Shown here: positions 61,426-64,000 of the stretch, piece after piece
Layout of the letters: each line of letters starts with the position of its first letter
How positions within the stretch are numbered: position 1 is the first letter of the stretch
Assembly: GCA_003213135.1 (NCBI GenBank)
Contig: QCNT01000001.1
Coordinates: forward strand, 272,767-336,766
From: Pelagibacteraceae bacterium AG-426-I15
GTDB lineage: Bacteria > Pseudomonadota > Alphaproteobacteria > Pelagibacterales > Pelagibacteraceae
Length of the DNA stretch: 64,000 bases
Direction: 5' to 3'
Notes under the pieces: model-generated
Databases searched by the model: none
The model's input: the letters and a program-made list of their open reading frames with translations, nothing else
Told to the model about the DNA's origin: nothing
Program-made: the position numbers and the translations under genes

Positions 61426-63341
61426 TGAGCAAAAAACTATTAGACAATATTAATTATCCTGCTGATTTGAGATTACTTAAAAAAAATCAATTAGAACAGG
61501 TTTCCAAGGAACTCAGAAACGAGGTAATTGAAGTTGTTTCAGAGACAGGCGGACATCTTGGGGCAGGTCTCGGAGTTATAGAGCTAACTATTGCTTTGCA
61601 TTATGTATTTAATACTCCAAAAGATAAATTGGTCTGGGATGTTGGACATCAATGTTATCCGCACAAAATAATTACTGGAAGAAAAGATAGAATAAGAACA
61701 CTTCGGAAAGGTGGAGGGTTATCTGGTTTTACGAAAAGAGCAGAAAGTGAATACGATCCATTTGGAGCAGCACATAGTTCGACCTCAATTTCCGCAACTT
61801 TAGGAATGGCAACGGCAAAAAAATTATCTAATGATAATAATAATGTGGTAGCTGTAATCGGAGACGGAGCTATGAGCGCGGGAATGGCGTACGAGGCAAT
61901 GAATAATGCGGGAGCCATGAAGTCAAGACTTATTGTAATTCTAAATGATAACGACATGTCGATAGCTAGGCCAGTAGGCGCAATGAGCAAATATCTTGCA
62001 AGACTATTATCTGGTAAAATTTACTTCAGTTTTAGAGAAACAATAAAATTAATATTGTCTGCTTTTTCAAAGAGATTTTCAAAAAAAGCAGGAAGAGCAG
62101 AAGATGTTCTACGTAGTTTTGTTACTGGCGGAACACTTTTTAACGAACTAGGATTCTATTATATTGGCCCAATCGACGGTCATGATGTAAATAATTTAGT
62201 AACAATCCTTGAAAATGTTAAAAATTCAAAACATGAAGGACCTGTTTTGATACACGCAGTTACTCAAAAAGGTAAAGGTTATAAACCAGCAGAACAGTCT
62301 GGAGACAAATACCATGGAGTTTCAAAATTTAATGTGCTTACCGGTGAGCAATCAAAAGGAACATCGAAAGCACCATCTTACACTAAAGTTTTTGCAAATA
62401 CTTTAATCAAACATGCACAAAATGACACTAAAATAGTTGCTATCACTGGGGCTATGCCTTCAGGAACTGGTTTAGACTTATTTGAAAAAAAATTTCCTGA
62501 AAGAATGTTCGATGTTGGTATTGCCGAACAACATGGAGTTACTTTTGCTGCAGGATTGGCCACAGAAGGATACAAACCGTTTGCAGCAATTTACTCTACT
62601 TTTTTACAAAGGGCTTATGATCAAGTAGTCCATGATGTTGCTATCCAATCATTGCCTGTAAGATTTGCAATTGATAGAGCAGGCTTAGTTGGCTCAGATG
62701 GACCAACTCATGCTGGATCTTTTGATATAACCTATTTATCTACATTACCGAATTTTATAGTCATGGCAGCTAGTGATGAAGCTGAATTAGTAAGAATGAT
62801 CAATACTTCGGTAAATATAAATGATAAACCTTCGGCCTTTAGATATCCAAGAGGAACGGGTTTAGGTATAAAATTACCTGATATTAAAGATGTTTTAGAA
62901 ATTGGAAAAGGTAAAATTGTTTCAGAGGGAAAACACGTCGCTATTCTAAATTTTGGAGCTAGACTTTATGATTGTAAAAAAGCATCTGAAATTCTAAAAA
63001 AGAAAGGGATTACATCCAGTATCCTAGATGCAAGATTTGCCAAACCTTTAGATGAAAAACATATAATTGAATTAGCCTCAAATCACGAAGCCATAATTAC
63101 TATTGAAGAAGGTTCAATAGGTGGATTTTCTTCTCATGTTACAAAATTGTTATCAGATAGAGAGTTTTTCGATAAAGGCTTAAAATTTAGATCAATGATT
63201 TTACCAGATAAATTTCTAGACCAAGATACTCCAGAAAAAATGTATAAAACAGCCGGACTTGACTTTGAAAATATTGTTCAAAAAGTTGAAAATGTTTTAA
63301 ATTCTAATGTGGTTATTGCAAAAAATAAAAATCTTTCTTAA
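61425..63341 (+). CDS. dxs: 1-deoxy-D-xylulose-5-phosphate synthase
   Basis: 638 residues. Marks are [20 protein letters not shown] near 42-61, [20 protein letters not shown], the ThDP motif [20 protein letters not shown] near 145-164, [24 protein letters not shown], and the pyrimidine domain with [20 protein letters not shown] near 362-381 and [19 protein letters not shown]. It is the first step of the MEP isoprenoid pathway. Its stop overlaps the stop of the convergent aroC by 4 nt. Confidence 0.96.
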   Translation: MSKKLLDNINYPADLRLLKKNQLEQVSKELRNEVIEVVSETGGHLGAGLGVIELTIALHYVFNTPKDKLVWDVGHQCYPHKIITGRKDRIRTLRKGGGLSGFTKRAESEYDPFGAAHSSTSISATLGMATAKKLSNDNNNVVAVIGDGAMSAGMAYEAMNNAGAMKSRLIVILNDNDMSIARPVGAMSKYLARLLSGKIYFSFRETIKLILSAFSKRFSKKAGRAEDVLRSFVTGGTLFNELGFYYIGPIDGHDVNNLVTILENVKNSKHEGPVLIHAVTQKGKGYKPAEQSGDKYHGVSKFNVLTGEQSKGTSKAPSYTKVFANTLIKHAQNDTKIVAITGAMPSGTGLDLFEKKFPERMFDVGIAEQHGVTFAAGLATEGYKPFAAIYSTFLQRAYDQVVHDVAIQSLPVRFAIDRAGLVGSDGPTHAGSFDITYLSTLPNFIVMAASDEAELVRMINTSVNINDKPSAFRYPRGTGLGIKLPDIKDVLEIGKGKIVSEGKHVAILNFGARLYDCKKASEILKKKGITSSILDARFAKPLDEKHIIELASNHEAIITIEEGSIGGFSSHVTKLLSDREFFDKGLKFRSMILPDKFLDQDTPEKMYKTAGLDFENIVQKVENVLNSNVVIAKNKNLS

Positions 63342-64000
63342 CCGCACTGAGCTCTATTCATCAGGAAATGATCTAGCAATATACAGGACAGCATTGCTTC
63401 ACCTATAGGAACAGCTCTAATACCAACACATGGATCATGACGACCTCTAACAGAAATTTTTGTATTCTTACCTTTTTTATCTATTGTCTCTCTACTGTTG
63501 ATTATTGAAGATGTCGGTTTAACAGCAAAAGAGGCTACAATCTCCTGTCCAGAAGAAATACCCCCAAGTATACCTCCTGCATTATTGCTTTTAAATTTTA
63601 CTTTTCCTTGTCCAGATCTCATTTCGTCAGAATTTTCCTCACCAGATAAATATGCGGAACTCATACCCGAACCAATATTTACTCCCTTGACAGCATTAAT
63701 ACTCATCAATCCAGAAGCTATATCTGCATCAAGTTTAGAATAAATAGGAGCCCCAAGTCCTGCAGGAACTCCATTAGCTCTTAATTCGATGACAGCACCA
63801 CATGACGAACCAGATTTTCTCACAGCAGAAAGATATTTTTCCCAAAGCTTAACAGATTTTTTATCTGGGCAGAAAAAAGGATTTTTTCTTATTTCATTAT
63901 TATTCCAATTTTCTAAATTACACGACATTAAACCTAGTTGGGTTACTCCACCCACTATATTAAATTTTTTCCCTAACAAACTTTTTAAAACTATCTTTGC
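63338..64000 (-). CDS. aroC: Chorismate synthase, 5' end outside window
   Basis: The minus-strand frame is open to the right edge, so about 221 C-terminal codons of a roughly 360-residue enzyme are visible. The TTG at 63979 is internal, since the preceding codons read AKIVLKS in line with the family. Conserved pieces are [85 protein letters not shown] and [20 protein letters not shown]. It makes chorismate from EPSP using reduced FMN. Confidence 0.95.
   Translation of the reverse strand, partial: AKIVLKSLLGKKFNIVGGVTQLGLMSCNLENWNNNEIRKNPFFCPDKKSVKLWEKYLSAVRKSGSSCGAVIELRANGVPAGLGAPIYSKLDADIASGLMSINAVKGVNIGSGMSSAYLSGEENSDEMRSGQGKVKFKSNNAGGILGGISSGQEIVASFAVKPTSSIINSRETIDKKGKNTKISVRGRHDPCVGIRAVPIGEAMLSCILLDHFLMNRAQCG

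Overview
This window looks like a streamlined alphaproteobacterium of the SAR11 clade (Pelagibacterales, Candidatus Pelagibacter type). The DNA is strongly A+T-rich. Genes are packed with overlaps of 1-35 bp, and convergent genes share stop codons. Several blocks have alphaproteobacterial order: xseB-ispA-dxs, tolQRAB-pal-cpoB-tilS-ftsH-folP-glmM, rpoH-rluD, and a DUF1013/TrcR gene. The 5S rRNA sits directly after a surface-polysaccharide island rather than behind 16S-23S, which matches the known SAR11 arrangement where hypervariable region 2 separates 23S from 5S. The taxonomic call is inference, because no 16S is present.

Bases 1-9620 are the end of that surface-glycan island. It holds methyltransferases, glycosyltransferases, a CDP-glucose branch (rfbG, rfbF and a reductase/epimerase) and a lone hisH paralogue. 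One glycosyltransferase is frameshifted in a poly-A run at its start. The last glycosyltransferase ends inside tRNA-Val(GAC). 5S rRNA, a 41-residue L36 and the three-subunit proton-translocating transhydrogenase follow.

Bases 12805-29377 are the accessory metabolic part. After a transaldolase and a PanB-like protein lacking the PanB metal ligands comes a bidirectional locus built on a LIV-type ABC importer. The minus arm is livJ-livM-livG-PhyH dioxygenase-EamA transporter. The plus arm is livF-livH-PanE-like reductase-acyl-CoA synthetase-MenB/BadI-like crotonase-enolase-superfamily enzyme-CitE-like lyase-Gfo/Idh oxidoreductase. A 2-keto-4-pentenoate hydratase-like gene and a homologue of the animal protein C11orf54 follow. 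I read it as an uptake-plus-catabolism unit for an unidentified carboxylic acid.

Bases 29396-55374 are mostly core: initiator tRNA with an unusual anticodon stem, cold-shock protein, rpsU apparently starting at ATT, purE, trcR, L31, efp, thiE, fba-pgk-tkt (no gap gene between), zapA, fau, yebC, a phage-type RuvC-like nuclease, the complete Tol-Pal set, tilS, ftsH, folP, glmM, thiD, purA, rpoH, rluD and tRNA-Arg(TCG). Bases 55379-59356 form a small second surface-glycan islet (GT17, FkbM, possible 2OG dioxygenase, ABC-2 exporter) next to that tRNA. The window ends with tsaC, xseB-ispA-dxs and a 5'-truncated aroC.
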